Below are positions 11,427-24,424 of a stretch of 64,000 nucleotides of DNA, piece by piece. Position 1 is the first letter of the stretch. The number at the start of each line of letters is the position of its first letter. Source of the stretch: Pseudarthrobacter oxydans (GTDB lineage: Bacteria > Actinomycetota > Actinomycetes > Actinomycetales > Micrococcaceae); assembly GCF_030812335.1 (NCBI RefSeq), contig NZ_JAUSSN010000003.1, positions 124,001 through 188,000 of the forward strand, written 5' to 3'. The notes beneath the pieces are model-generated. The model saw nothing but the letters and a program-made list of their open reading frames with translations, was not told the origin of the DNA and made no database searches. Both the position numbers and the translations under genes were made by a program.

Positions 11427-11473
11427 TTGCACGACTGCAAAGATTGCACAAATGCATTCTTGCAGTGATGCAC
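11427..11473. promoter_or_regulatory. Three tandem TTGCA-N4-TGCAA-type palindromes upstream of tetR
   Basis: Site 1 at 11427-11440 is a perfect palindrome (TTGCACGACTGCAA). Site 2 at 11444-11457 (TTGCACAAATGCAT) and site 3 at 11460-11473 (TTGCAGTGATGCAC) keep both half-site cores with one mismatch each. Site starts are 17 and 16 bp apart. They lie just 12 bp upstream of the tetR start codon. The arrangement strongly suggests an autoregulatory operator; binding is inferred. Confidence 0.7.
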
Positions 11474-11510
11474 TATTGCCACTGGGAGAGGGTGTGTAGG
11501 TCAGGTCGGC

Positions 11511-12401
11511 TCAGGCGGCCGGCACTGCCGCGCTCCGCAGCACCCGGCCGTTGATGCCGCGCTTGGCACGGATCCCGCCGACCACCCGGCAGACGACGTA
11601 GATCAGGAAGGACAGCGTCGTCACGTACGGGCTGATGGGAATCCGGCCGCCGAGGGCCAGCAGGATGCCGCCGACGGTGGCCGTCATGGCGAACGCCACG
11701 CTGAGCATCACCACCAGCCGGGGCGACGACGTCACCCGCATGGCCGCCGCCGCGGGAGTGATCAGCAGCGCCAGCACCAGCAGGGCGCCGACGATCTGGA
11801 TAGAGAGCGCCACGCTGACGCCGAGCAGCAGCATAAACCCGATGGCAAGTGCCCGCACGGGCACACCGCGGGCGGAGGCGACGTCGGGATCGACGCTGGC
11901 GAAGGTCAGCGGACGCCAGATCGCCACCAGGGCAATCATCACCACGACGGCGGCGATGGCCAGGACCTGGAGCTGGACGGTTCCGACGGACACGATCTGG
12001 CCGGTGAGCAGGCCGAACTTGTTGGCGGCGCGCCCCTCGTACAGGGAGAGGAACAGGATGCCCAGGCCCAGCCCGAACGGCATGATGACCCCGATGATCG
12101 AGTTCTTGTCCCGGGCGCGGACGCCCAGCAGGCCCAGGAGCAGCGCCGCCAGGACGGACCCCACCAGGGAGCCCAGGACGATGTCGGCCCCGATGAGCAG
12201 GGCGAAGGCCGCTCCGGCAAAGGACAGCTCGGAGATTCCATGGACGGCGAAGGCCAGGTCACGCTTCATCACGAAGGTGCCGATCAGCCCGCCCAGCAGG
12301 CCCAGCACCGCACCCGCCCAGAGGGAGTTCTGCACCAGCGCGACCAGTTCGCCGTAGTTTTCGAAGTTGAAGATTGAATTGAGCAGGCTGTCCAGGTCCA
12401 T
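11511..12401 (-). CDS. Zn/Mn ABC transporter permease (ZnuB/TroC family)
   Basis: A 296-residue integral membrane protein with about eight hydrophobic segments, typical of ABC-3 family metal permeases. Recognisable features are GISELSFAGAAFALLIG in the middle and SVALSIQIVGALLVLALLI toward the end. It forms the membrane channel of the importer encoded with the two genes upstream. Its start directly abuts the ATPase stop (12401/12402), showing operon organisation. Metal specificity cannot be told from the permease. Confidence 0.9.
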   Translation of the reverse strand: MDLDSLLNSIFNFENYGELVALVQNSLWAGAVLGLLGGLIGTFVMKRDLAFAVHGISELSFAGAAFALLIGADIVLGSLVGSVLAALLLGLLGVRARDKNSIIGVIMPFGLGLGILFLSLYEGRAANKFGLLTGQIVSVGTVQLQVLAIAAVVVMIALVAIWRPLTFASVDPDVASARGVPVRALAIGFMLLLGVSVALSIQIVGALLVLALLITPAAAAMRVTSSPRLVVMLSVAFAMTATVGGILLALGGRIPISPYVTTLSFLIYVVCRVVGGIRAKRGINGRVLRSAAVPAA

Positions 12402-13256
12402 CTAGCCCATCTCCCCCGCCACCGCGTGGGCGTCCTCGTGGTGGTGCGTTGTGGCGTCCGGCAGTCCGACGACGATCAGCCGTCCGTTGGCGTTGATCAC
12501 TTCGACGTGGCTGCCGTAAAGGTCGGACAGGACTTCCGTGGTCATAACCTCTTCCGGCGGGCCTACCCGGAACCGTCCGCCGGCCAGGTACAGCACCCGG
12601 TCCACGTAGTCCATGATCGGGTTGATCTCGTGCGTTACGAACACCACGGCACTGTCCTGGTCGTGGCATTGTTTGTTGATCAGAGCACTCACGGCCTGCT
12701 GGTGCTGCAGGTCGAGGGACAGCAGGGGCTCGTCGCAGAGCAGCACCTTGGGATCGGTGGCAAGGGCCTGCGCCACCCGCAACCGCTGCTGCTCGCCGCC
12801 GGAGAGCTGCCCGACGGGGACGCGTGCGTAATCGGCCGCTCCCACCAGATCGAGGAGCTCATCGATTCTGCGGTTCACTTTCGCCGTGCCGAGCCGGAGC
12901 CCCCAGCGGTGGCCGTCGACGCCGAGCCCGACGAGGTCGCGGGCGCGCAGCGGCGTGTCAGGGTCGAAGGACTTCTGCTGCGGGACGTAGCCGATCCCCC
13001 GGCTACCCCGCTCCACGGGCCGCCCCGCGAGCACGGCCGTGCCTGAGCTCAGCTCCTGCAGGCCCAGCAGCACCTTGAGGAACGTCGTTTTTCCGCTGCC
13101 GTTGGGTCCGAGGACAGCGAAGAATTCACCCGGGTTGATGTCCAGATCCAGGCCCTCCCACAGGGTGCGCTTACCGAACGCGAGGGAGGCGCCACGGAGG
13201 CTCACTACGGGTGTCAACTTGGCTTTCCTCGAATTCTGCACAAGCCGCAGGCTCAC
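12402..13256 (-). CDS. Zn/Mn ABC transporter ATP-binding protein (ZnuC-like)
   Basis: A 284-residue ABC ATPase. Walker A GPNGSGKTT is at residues 50-58, signature [13 protein letters not shown] in the middle, Walker B VLLCDEP followed by LLSLDLQHQQ, and H-loop VTHEINP. It energises metal uptake with the adjacent permease and solute-binding protein. The C-terminus carries a short His-rich stretch (TTHHHEDAHAV) that might bind metal. The gene starts 15 bp after the solute-binding protein gene. Confidence 0.9.
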   Translation of the reverse strand: MSLRLVQNSRKAKLTPVVSLRGASLAFGKRTLWEGLDLDINPGEFFAVLGPNGSGKTTFLKVLLGLQELSSGTAVLAGRPVERGSRGIGYVPQQKSFDPDTPLRARDLVGLGVDGHRWGLRLGTAKVNRRIDELLDLVGAADYARVPVGQLSGGEQQRLRVAQALATDPKVLLCDEPLLSLDLQHQQAVSALINKQCHDQDSAVVFVTHEINPIMDYVDRVLYLAGGRFRVGPPEEVMTTEVLSDLYGSHVEVINANGRLIVVGLPDATTHHHEDAHAVAGEMG

Positions 13257-13271
13257 GCTGTCCAGCTAATC

Positions 13272-14249
13272 TTAGGCCAGTGCCTTGCCGATATTGTCGA
13301 CGTTGTCCGTCATCCACTGCAGGAAGGACTTGCCCTCCGGCAGGGTCTCGCTGAAGTTCACCACCGGGACGCCGGCTGCTGCCGCCGCGTCCTTGACGGC
13401 GACCGTCTGCGGGCCTTCGGTCTGCTGGTTGTAGGCCAGCAGCCTGATGCTGCCCGAGCCCATCAGGTCGGTGGTTGCCTTCAGCACGGCGGGCGGAACG
13501 TCGGTGTCTTCTTCGATCGCAGCGGTGTACTCATCCGGGGTCTGGTTTTCCAGGCCGGCGGATTCGAGCAGGTAGAGCGGCACCGGCTCCGTCACGGCGA
13601 CGGGCGCCGCACCGGCGGACGCCTTGATTCCCGCGAGCTTGGCGTCGAGGCCGCCGAGCGACGCCTTGAAGGCTGCGGCGTTGCTGCGGAAAGTCTCGGC
13701 GGAGGACGGTTCAAGCTCGCCGAGCTTGGCCGCGACGGCGTCAGCCAGCCGGGCCATGGCCGGCAGGCTGTACCAGACGTGCTCGTTGAAGCCGGCAGGT
13801 TCATGGCCGTGGCCGTCGGCGTCGGCTTTGGCGGACGGGCCGGCGGTCTCTTCCGGGGCCAGCCCGGACAGCTCCACGGCATTCAGGACGTTGCCCTGGT
13901 CCAGTCCCGTGTCGTCCGCGAGCTTGTCGATGAAGCTGTCATACCCGCCGCCGTTTTCCACTACGAGTTCGGCCTTGGACACCGCCAGCTTGTCCTGCGT
14001 GGTGGCCTCGTACGAGTGCGGGTCCTGGCTGGTGCGCGTGATGATGGAGTTGACCCGGACCTTATCCGCGCCGATGGTGCTGACGATGTCCCCGTAGACG
14101 CTGGTGGAGGCGACCACCTCGACGACTCCGTCGCCGGCACCGGCGGAATTCCCGGAAGCGGATTCTCCCGACGTCGGGGCGCAGGCCGTCAGCAGCAGGG
14201 TGGCGCCGGCAAGAGCGGCGGCAATGGCGCGGGCAGCGGGACGGTGCAC
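13272..14249 (-). CDS. Zn/Mn ABC transporter solute-binding lipoprotein
   Basis: A 325-residue cluster A-I metal-binding lipoprotein with lipobox LLLTAC (Cys23) starting at GTG. Likely metal ligands are the His in DPHSYE, the His in FNEHVWY and a third residue in VTEPVPLYL. The loop AKADADGHGHEPAG is a short His-containing insert typical of zinc-type proteins. However, the third-ligand position, His in classic ZnuA, appears to be Glu here, as in manganese-type PsaA. Zn versus Mn is therefore open. It is first in a three-gene operon; a perfect 37-bp palindrome lies upstream. Confidence 0.88.
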   Translation of the reverse strand: MHRPAARAIAAALAGATLLLTACAPTSGESASGNSAGAGDGVVEVVASTSVYGDIVSTIGADKVRVNSIITRTSQDPHSYEATTQDKLAVSKAELVVENGGGYDSFIDKLADDTGLDQGNVLNAVELSGLAPEETAGPSAKADADGHGHEPAGFNEHVWYSLPAMARLADAVAAKLGELEPSSAETFRSNAAAFKASLGGLDAKLAGIKASAGAAPVAVTEPVPLYLLESAGLENQTPDEYTAAIEEDTDVPPAVLKATTDLMGSGSIRLLAYNQQTEGPQTVAVKDAAAAAGVPVVNFSETLPEGKSFLQWMTDNVDNIGKALA

Positions 14250-14303
14250 GGAAAACCTCGGATCTGTTATTGAGAATCAGGAGCAATAGCAACAGCTCCG
14301 AGT

Positions 14304-14340
14304 GTAACCCTAAATAGGAATGATTCCTATTTAGGGTTAC
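14304..14340. promoter_or_regulatory. Perfect 37-bp palindrome upstream of the metal-uptake operon
   Basis: Two 18-bp arms (GTAACCCTAAATAGGAAT and its exact reverse complement) flank one central G. The core AGGAATGATTCCT has the odd-length AATGATT centre often seen in Fur/Zur/DtxR-type operators. It lies 55 bp upstream of the solute-binding protein GTG and 9 bp downstream of the preceding gene's stop. An operator for Zur or MntR is favoured; a terminator for the upstream CBS gene is the alternative. Confidence 0.6.
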
Positions 14341-14348
14341 ACCGACGG

Positions 14349-15413
14349 CTACTGGTCCTGGCCGAGCCTCCGATAGCCGGTGGCCTGGGTGGCGTCCCGG
14401 ATCTCGCCGACCAGCTGCTCGATAACGTCCTCCAGGAACAGGACGCCCTGGGTGAGGCCGTCGGGGCCGATCACGCGGGCCAGATGCGAGCCGGTCCGCT
14501 GCATGACGGACATGGCCTTCTCGATTTCGTCGTCCATCGCCAGGTTCGCCAGCGACCGGATGTGGCTCTCCGCGATCGGCTGGTGGTACGCCGCGTCGGG
14601 GATGGAGAGCACGTCCTTGATGTGCAGGTAGCCGGAGAGCATCCCGTCGTCGTCGAGCATCGGGAAACGGGAGAACCCGGTGCGGCTCACGGCCTTCTCA
14701 AACTCCACCGGAGTGGTGTTCGATTTCATCATCACGAGCTTGTCGAGCGGGACCATCACATCGGCCGCGGTGTGTTCGGAGAACTCCAGTGCGCCGGTGA
14801 TGAGTCCGGCGTCGTCGTCCACGAGCCCGTGGCGGGTGGATTCCTGCACGATCGACTGGACTTCCTCGAGCGTGAAGGAGGAGGTGACTTCATCCTTCGG
14901 CTCGATCCGCATCAGCTTCAGGATGTGGTTCGCGGACCAGTTGAGCGCCACGATCACCGGCTTCACCAGCCGGGCGATGAACATCAGCGGCGGCGCCAGC
15001 AGCAGGGCTGCCTTGTCCGCCACGGAGACCGAAATGTTCTTGGGGACCATCTCCCCGATGGTGACATGCAGGAAGGTGACCAGCAACAGGGCGACGGCGA
15101 AGGCCACAATGTCGGCGATCTCCACCGGGATGCCGACCGCCTCCAGCGGCACGGCCATCAGGTGGTGGATCGCCGGTTCGGCCACCTGCAGGATCAGCAG
15201 CGAGCAGACCGTGATCCCGAGCTGCGCGCAGGCGAGCATCAGCGAAACGTTTTCCATGGCCCGCAGGGTGGTTTGCGCCCGCTTGGATCCCGCCTCGGCG
15301 AGCGGCTCGATCTGGCTCCGGCGGGCGGACATGACCGCAAATTCGGCACCAACGAAGAAGGCGTTGCCGAGCAGCAGCACCACCAGCCAGAAGATTCCCG
15401 CCCAGTCGCTCAT
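14349..15413 (-). CDS. CNNM/DUF21 membrane protein with CBS pair (hemolysin-family, short form)
   Basis: A 354-residue protein: an N-terminal DUF21 membrane domain of about four helices (1-190), followed by two CBS domains (about 210-330). Motifs IGEMVPKNISV and AEFAVMSARRSQIE are conserved in CNNM/CorC-type magnesium exporters. It lacks the C-terminal CorC_HlyC domain found in its neighbour. The start overlaps the upstream paralogue by 4 bp, so the pair is cotranscribed and may form a heteromer. Despite the old hemolysin label, divalent cation transport is the likelier role. Confidence 0.87.
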   Translation of the reverse strand: MSDWAGIFWLVVLLLGNAFFVGAEFAVMSARRSQIEPLAEAGSKRAQTTLRAMENVSLMLACAQLGITVCSLLILQVAEPAIHHLMAVPLEAVGIPVEIADIVAFAVALLLVTFLHVTIGEMVPKNISVSVADKAALLLAPPLMFIARLVKPVIVALNWSANHILKLMRIEPKDEVTSSFTLEEVQSIVQESTRHGLVDDDAGLITGALEFSEHTAADVMVPLDKLVMMKSNTTPVEFEKAVSRTGFSRFPMLDDDGMLSGYLHIKDVLSIPDAAYHQPIAESHIRSLANLAMDDEIEKAMSVMQRTGSHLARVIGPDGLTQGVLFLEDVIEQLVGEIRDATQATGYRRLGQDQ

Positions 15414-16747
15414 GCGGCACCGACCTGGCCGTTGGAGTGCTCCTCGTGGTGCACCCGGACCGGTTTAAAGCAGATCCGGTCAATCCTGCGCCCGTCCATG
15501 CGCGTGACGGCCAGCGTGCCGCCGTCGACGTCGACCGTGTCCCCCACCGCCGCGATCCGGCCCAACTTGCTCATGACGTAGCCTCCCACCGTTTCGTAGG
15601 CAGACTCGTCGGGCACGGTCAGGCCCGGGATCTGTTCGGAGAGTTCGTCGGGGCGCAGCAGCCCGGGGAAGTACCAGTCCCCCGATGCGCTCTGCAGCAG
15701 CCCCGGGCGGACCTTGTCGTGTTCGTCGGCCACTTCCCCGACGATTTCCTCGACCAGGTCCTCCAGGGTGGCGATGCCGGCGGTGCCGCCGTACTCATCC
15801 AGGACCACGGCCAGCTGCAGATTGCCTTCGCGCAGTTCGGCCAGCAGGGCGTCCAGGTGAATGGTTTCCGGAACCCGGAGCACATCGGTCATGATGGCTC
15901 CGGCCTCCAGCTTGGCGCGCCGCCCTGAGGGTACGGCGATGGCCTTCTTGATGTGCACCACGCCGCGGATGTCATCCGAGGATTCCCCGATGACCGGGAA
16001 GCGCGAATAACCGGTGCGGCGTGCGGCTTCCACAATGTCGGAGACCGGCTGGTCCCCGTCGATGGTCTCGACCCGGATGCGGGGCGTCATGACGTCCGCC
16101 GCTGTCCGGCCCGAGAACTTCAGGGTCCGGGCGATGAAGTTGGCGGTCCCGGCGTCGAGGGTTCCCATCGCCGCCGAGCGGCGCACGAGGGAGGCCAGCT
16201 CGGCCGGTGTCCGGGCGCCCGAAATCTCCTCCTTGGCCTCAAGGCCGAAGATGTTGAGAACCTTGTTGGAGAAGCCGTTGAGCACCACAATGGCGGGCTT
16301 GAAGACCGCCGTGAACATCAGCTGCGGCCGGGCCAGGGCTTTGCCGACCTGGAACGACAGCGCAATGGCCATGTTCTTCGGAACCAGCTCGCCGATCAGC
16401 ATGGACAGGAGGGTCGCAAAGGCCATCGCCATGACCAGCGACACGGAGGAAACTGCCGCTTCCGGCAGTCCCAGGGCGCCCAGCGGGGCTTCGAGCAGTT
16501 TGCCCACCGACGGCTCCATGACGTAACCGGTGAGCAGGGTGGTGATGGTAATGCCCAGCTGGCAGCTGGAGAGCTGCGTGGACAGCGACTTGAGGCATTT
16601 GAGCAGGGGCGCGGCGGCGGTATCGCCGTCATCCACGGCCCGCTGGACGGTGGCCTGGTCGAGGGCCACAAGGGAAAATTCAACGGCAACGAAGAAGCCG
16701 GTTCCGAGGATGAGCAGCAGGCCTGCCCCGAGAAGAAGCCACTCCAC
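15410..16747 (-). CDS. CNNM/DUF21-CBS-CorC protein (hemolysin-family, long form)
   Basis: A 445-residue protein with the DUF21 membrane domain (about 1-200, including IGELVPKNMAIAL), a CBS pair (about 220-335) and a C-terminal CorC_HlyC domain (about 350-430, with LAVVLDEYGGTAGIATLEDL just before it). The full architecture matches bacterial CorC/MpfA-like cation exporters. It is the first gene of a two-gene unit. Upstream is a roughly 400-bp gene-free stretch with a 30-bp tandem repeat and a hairpin. Confidence 0.88.
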   Translation of the reverse strand: MEWLLLGAGLLLILGTGFFVAVEFSLVALDQATVQRAVDDGDTAAAPLLKCLKSLSTQLSSCQLGITITTLLTGYVMEPSVGKLLEAPLGALGLPEAAVSSVSLVMAMAFATLLSMLIGELVPKNMAIALSFQVGKALARPQLMFTAVFKPAIVVLNGFSNKVLNIFGLEAKEEISGARTPAELASLVRRSAAMGTLDAGTANFIARTLKFSGRTAADVMTPRIRVETIDGDQPVSDIVEAARRTGYSRFPVIGESSDDIRGVVHIKKAIAVPSGRRAKLEAGAIMTDVLRVPETIHLDALLAELREGNLQLAVVLDEYGGTAGIATLEDLVEEIVGEVADEHDKVRPGLLQSASGDWYFPGLLRPDELSEQIPGLTVPDESAYETVGGYVMSKLGRIAAVGDTVDVDGGTLAVTRMDGRRIDRICFKPVRVHHEEHSNGQVGAA

Positions 16748-16790
16748 TAGCGGCCTGCTTCCGGGGCGGCGGCGCGGCGCGGCGCCCGGC

Positions 16791-16850
16791 TACCGGGATG
16801 CCGGCTGCCGGGGTGTCGGGTGCCGGGATGCCGGCTGCCGGGGTGTCGGG
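16791..16850. repeat. Two-copy 30-bp tandem repeat
   Basis: Two adjacent 30-bp copies at 16791-16820 and 16821-16850 differ at one base near the start (TACCGGGATG versus TGCCGGGATG); both end CCGGGGTGTCGGG. The repeat is in noncoding DNA upstream of the CNNM/CBS operon. Confidence 0.85.
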
Positions 16851-16993
16851 ACGGGCTGCCCGGCGGAGGATGGTCAGCCGCGGCCGACCCTGTTTCCTGG
16901 AAGGTCCCGGATTTCTGAAAGGCACTTGGCTGGCGTGCCGCCGGGGAGTGATGGGCGCGTGAACGGGGTTTGCCGGCTCTTCGGGTGGGCTGC

Positions 16994-17016
16994 GCGGGAA
17001 CGGTTTCCGTTCCCGC
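16994..17016. repeat. Perfect 10-bp hairpin with 3-nt loop
   Basis: Arms GCGGGAACGG and CCGTTCCCGC flank TTT. It sits in the gene-free stretch between the guaB1 3' end and the CNNM/CBS promoter region. No T-run follows, so it may be a factor-independent terminator of the GC-only type or a regulatory element. Confidence 0.6.
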
Positions 17017-17146
17017 CTGACAGCCCCCAGGCCGGCACCTAGATTTACTGTCCATAAGAGTTTCAGTCTACAGGAGCGGGGGGAGCCGGCCGCCGTCGGA
17101 CACCGTAGGTGACGCCCGACGGCGGCCGCTGCGCCAGCGCCGCGGC

Positions 17147-18646
<1,500 letters not shown>

Positions 18647-18941
18647 TTAAATGGCATTCCGGTGCTCAACGGGTTCTCAGTGTGATTCTAGCGAGGCTTT
18701 CCACAGGCCCCGGCACCGGTCCGGGCAGCCGCTGCGGGCGGCGCCGGACGGCAGGATGGGGTGCCGTGACGGCGCGTTGAGGCGACTTCATGATTTGAGT
18801 CACCCTTATTGGCGGTTTGGCAAGAATCGTCACTAGACTGGCAGAGGTCTGGGTTCACTGGACGCGGAGACTGGTTCAATCGTCGTGCTGAGGCACCGTG
18901 AAACCAGTGGGAATCAAACTCATGGAAGAGGCGTAATTCAA

Positions 18942-22739
<3,798 letters not shown>

Positions 22740-22748
22740 GGTCAGCGC

Positions 22749-22788
22749 TGCCCGGCCGGAGATGGAAATACGCAACTCCGGCCGGGCA
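22749..22788 (+). terminator. Hairpin terminator after kgd
   Basis: Perfect 13-bp arms TGCCCGGCCGGAG and CTCCGGCCGGGCA with a 14-nt loop, starting 10 bp after the kgd stop and followed by GTTGTTT. Confidence 0.75.
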
Positions 22789-22868
22789 CCGTTGTTTAAC
22801 CGGCTTTGTCCCCTCCATCGCGGATGGTGGGGACGGCTTAATGGACGCTCTGAAGTGAAGAGGTAGTC

Positions 22869-23468
22869 GTGGAAGATCGAAAGCTGCGGATCGCAGCCGT
22901 GGGCGATGAAATGCTGGCCGGCCTGGGCGACCCCCGCGCGCTGGGCTGGCTGGGGCGGGTGCTGGCGCGCACGCCGCAGGACGGGCTGTCCCTGGAGTGC
23001 TATTCCCTGCCCTGCCCGCAGGAAGGCACGGAAGGCCTGGCCGCCCGCTGGTTCCAGGAAGCCGGCCGGCGCTTCAACGACCACCACGAGAACCGGCTGG
23101 TGATCGGGCTCTCCGGACGCGATGTCGAATTCGGGCTCTCCACGGCCCGCAGCCGGCTCAACCTCGCCAACATCCTCGACTCCGCGTCGCAGAACAAGAT
23201 CGAGGTCTTCGTCGTGGGCCCGCCGCCGACCCTGGACCCGACCCAGAACCGCAGGCTCGGAGAGCTCAACACCGCCTTCGCCGACGTCACGACGCGGCGC
23301 AAACACCTCTACGTCGACACGTTCTCCCCCCTGCTGAACCACGAGCAGTGGCGCCAGGACCTCGCCGCCAACGGCGGCACCCCCGGCCAGGCCGGCTACG
23401 GGCTGATGGCCTGGCTCGTGCTGCACCGCGGCTGGTTCCAGTGGCTCAGAATCGACGCCCCGGAGTAG
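22869..23468 (+). CDS. SGNH/GDSL-like protein with degenerate catalytic residues
   Basis: A 199-residue cytoplasmic protein from GTG with the alpha/beta layout of SGNH hydrolases. The first strand motif reads VGDEMLAGLGDPRALGW, where the nucleophile Ser of GDSL is replaced by Glu14. Near the C-terminus the expected DGxHP block reads NGGTPGQAGYG (Thr171 in place of His, Asn in place of Asp). Block I and block V residues both look lost, so ordinary esterase activity is doubtful. It is transcribed with neither neighbour obviously. It could be a binding protein or an enzyme with a changed mechanism. Confidence 0.75.
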   Translation: MEDRKLRIAAVGDEMLAGLGDPRALGWLGRVLARTPQDGLSLECYSLPCPQEGTEGLAARWFQEAGRRFNDHHENRLVIGLSGRDVEFGLSTARSRLNLANILDSASQNKIEVFVVGPPPTLDPTQNRRLGELNTAFADVTTRRKHLYVDTFSPLLNHEQWRQDLAANGGTPGQAGYGLMAWLVLHRGWFQWLRIDAPE

Positions 23469-23496
23469 CCTGCCCCCACACCCGCCGGCGGACTTC

Positions 23497-23559
23497 GCGA
23501 TATATCTTGACTCTGCAAATCCGGCGATATATCGTGACTTCATAGTCACGATATATCGC
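23497..23559. promoter_or_regulatory. Perfect 36-bp operator-like palindrome plus an extra half-repeat upstream of DUF4097-padR
   Basis: At 23524-23559 two exact 16-bp arms (GCGATATATCGTGACT and its reverse complement) flank TCAT. A third, direct copy (GCGATATATCTTGACT) lies at 23497-23512, 27 bp upstream of the first arm. The AT-rich ATATAT core stands out in this GC-rich DNA. The element is 38 bp before the first start codon of an operon encoding a PadR repressor, so autoregulation by PadR is likely. Confidence 0.7.
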
Positions 23560-23596
23560 AATGATTTCGCAGAAGTATCGCCCGCCCGGAGGAACC

Positions 23597-24424
23597 ATGA
23601 CAGAGAACTACTGGACCGTCACCGGTCCGCAGACCATCGACGTCGACGGCGTCCGCTCGCTTAAGCTCGGCATCGTCCGGGGCCGCTTCGACATCGTCAG
23701 GCACGATGAGGCCGTCACCCGGGTCGAAGTGTCCGACGTGCACGGCGACCCGCTGGCGGTCAGCCTTGTCGACGGCCGCCTGGAGGTCCGGCACCAGCTG
23801 CACGGGCCGCAGGGCTGGTTCAAGAACCTCATGGGCACCGTCAACAACAGCAGCAGCAACTCGGTGGTCGTCAGCATCGCCCTGCCCGCCGGCGTCGAGG
23901 TCGAGGCCGGCACCGTCAGCGGCGACGGCATGGTCTCCGGGATCAGCGGGCGCACCCGGCTGAACACGGTGTCCGGTTCCGTCCTGGCCGACGGAACCTC
24001 CGGGGACCTGTCCGTCAGCACCGTGAGCGGCGAAGTGATCGCCCGCAACCACCACGGCGTGCTGACGGCCAAGAGCGTCTCCGGCGAGGTCACGGCCTCC
24101 GGCGATTTCAGCCACATCCGCGCCAACACCGTCAGCGGGGACCTGAGCTTCGACCTGCACGGCTTCACCCAGGACTTCGGGGCGAATTCGGTGTCGGGTG
24201 ATGTCACCATCCGCCTCCCGCACGACGTCGGCGTCGACATCATCGCCAAGTCCGCCAGCGGCGCCATCGTGATCAACGACCAGCGGTACAACCAGCCCAG
24301 CGGGAGCGTGCAGACCATTGCCGGCCCCGACTCCCAGCTCATGCTGGTCCGCACCAACTCCGTCTCCGGGAAGACATCGATCTTCCACGGGCGGCCGGGC
24401 GCGGATCCCACGAAGGGCCCCTGA
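23597..24424 (+). CDS. DUF4097 beta-helix (adhesin-like) protein
   Basis: A 275-residue protein built of short repeating strands rich in the pattern TVSGxxxxS (TVSGDGMVSG, TVSGSVLADG, TVSGEVIA, SVSGEVTASG, TVSGDLSFD, SVSGDVTIR), the parallel beta-helix signature of DUF4097/DUF4098. No signal peptide or membrane helix is seen, so it is probably cytoplasmic. ATG 23597 follows a good GGAGGA site; an upstream ATG at 23561 touches the operator and lacks one. The stop overlaps the padR start (TGATG), indicating coupling. These proteins commonly sit beside PadR regulators or envelope-stress genes; function unknown. Confidence 0.83.
   Translation: MTENYWTVTGPQTIDVDGVRSLKLGIVRGRFDIVRHDEAVTRVEVSDVHGDPLAVSLVDGRLEVRHQLHGPQGWFKNLMGTVNNSSSNSVVVSIALPAGVEVEAGTVSGDGMVSGISGRTRLNTVSGSVLADGTSGDLSVSTVSGEVIARNHHGVLTAKSVSGEVTASGDFSHIRANTVSGDLSFDLHGFTQDFGANSVSGDVTIRLPHDVGVDIIAKSASGAIVINDQRYNQPSGSVQTIAGPDSQLMLVRTNSVSGKTSIFHGRPGADPTKGP

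Larger units (their letters stand above)
16748..17146. other. Gene-free stretch between the CBS gene and guaB1
   Basis: About 400 bp without a supportable gene; the open frames here are high-GC artefacts of low-complexity sequence. It contains a 30-bp tandem repeat (16791-16850) and a perfect hairpin (16994-17016). The promoter for the leftward CNNM/CBS operon should lie here. Confidence 0.6.
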
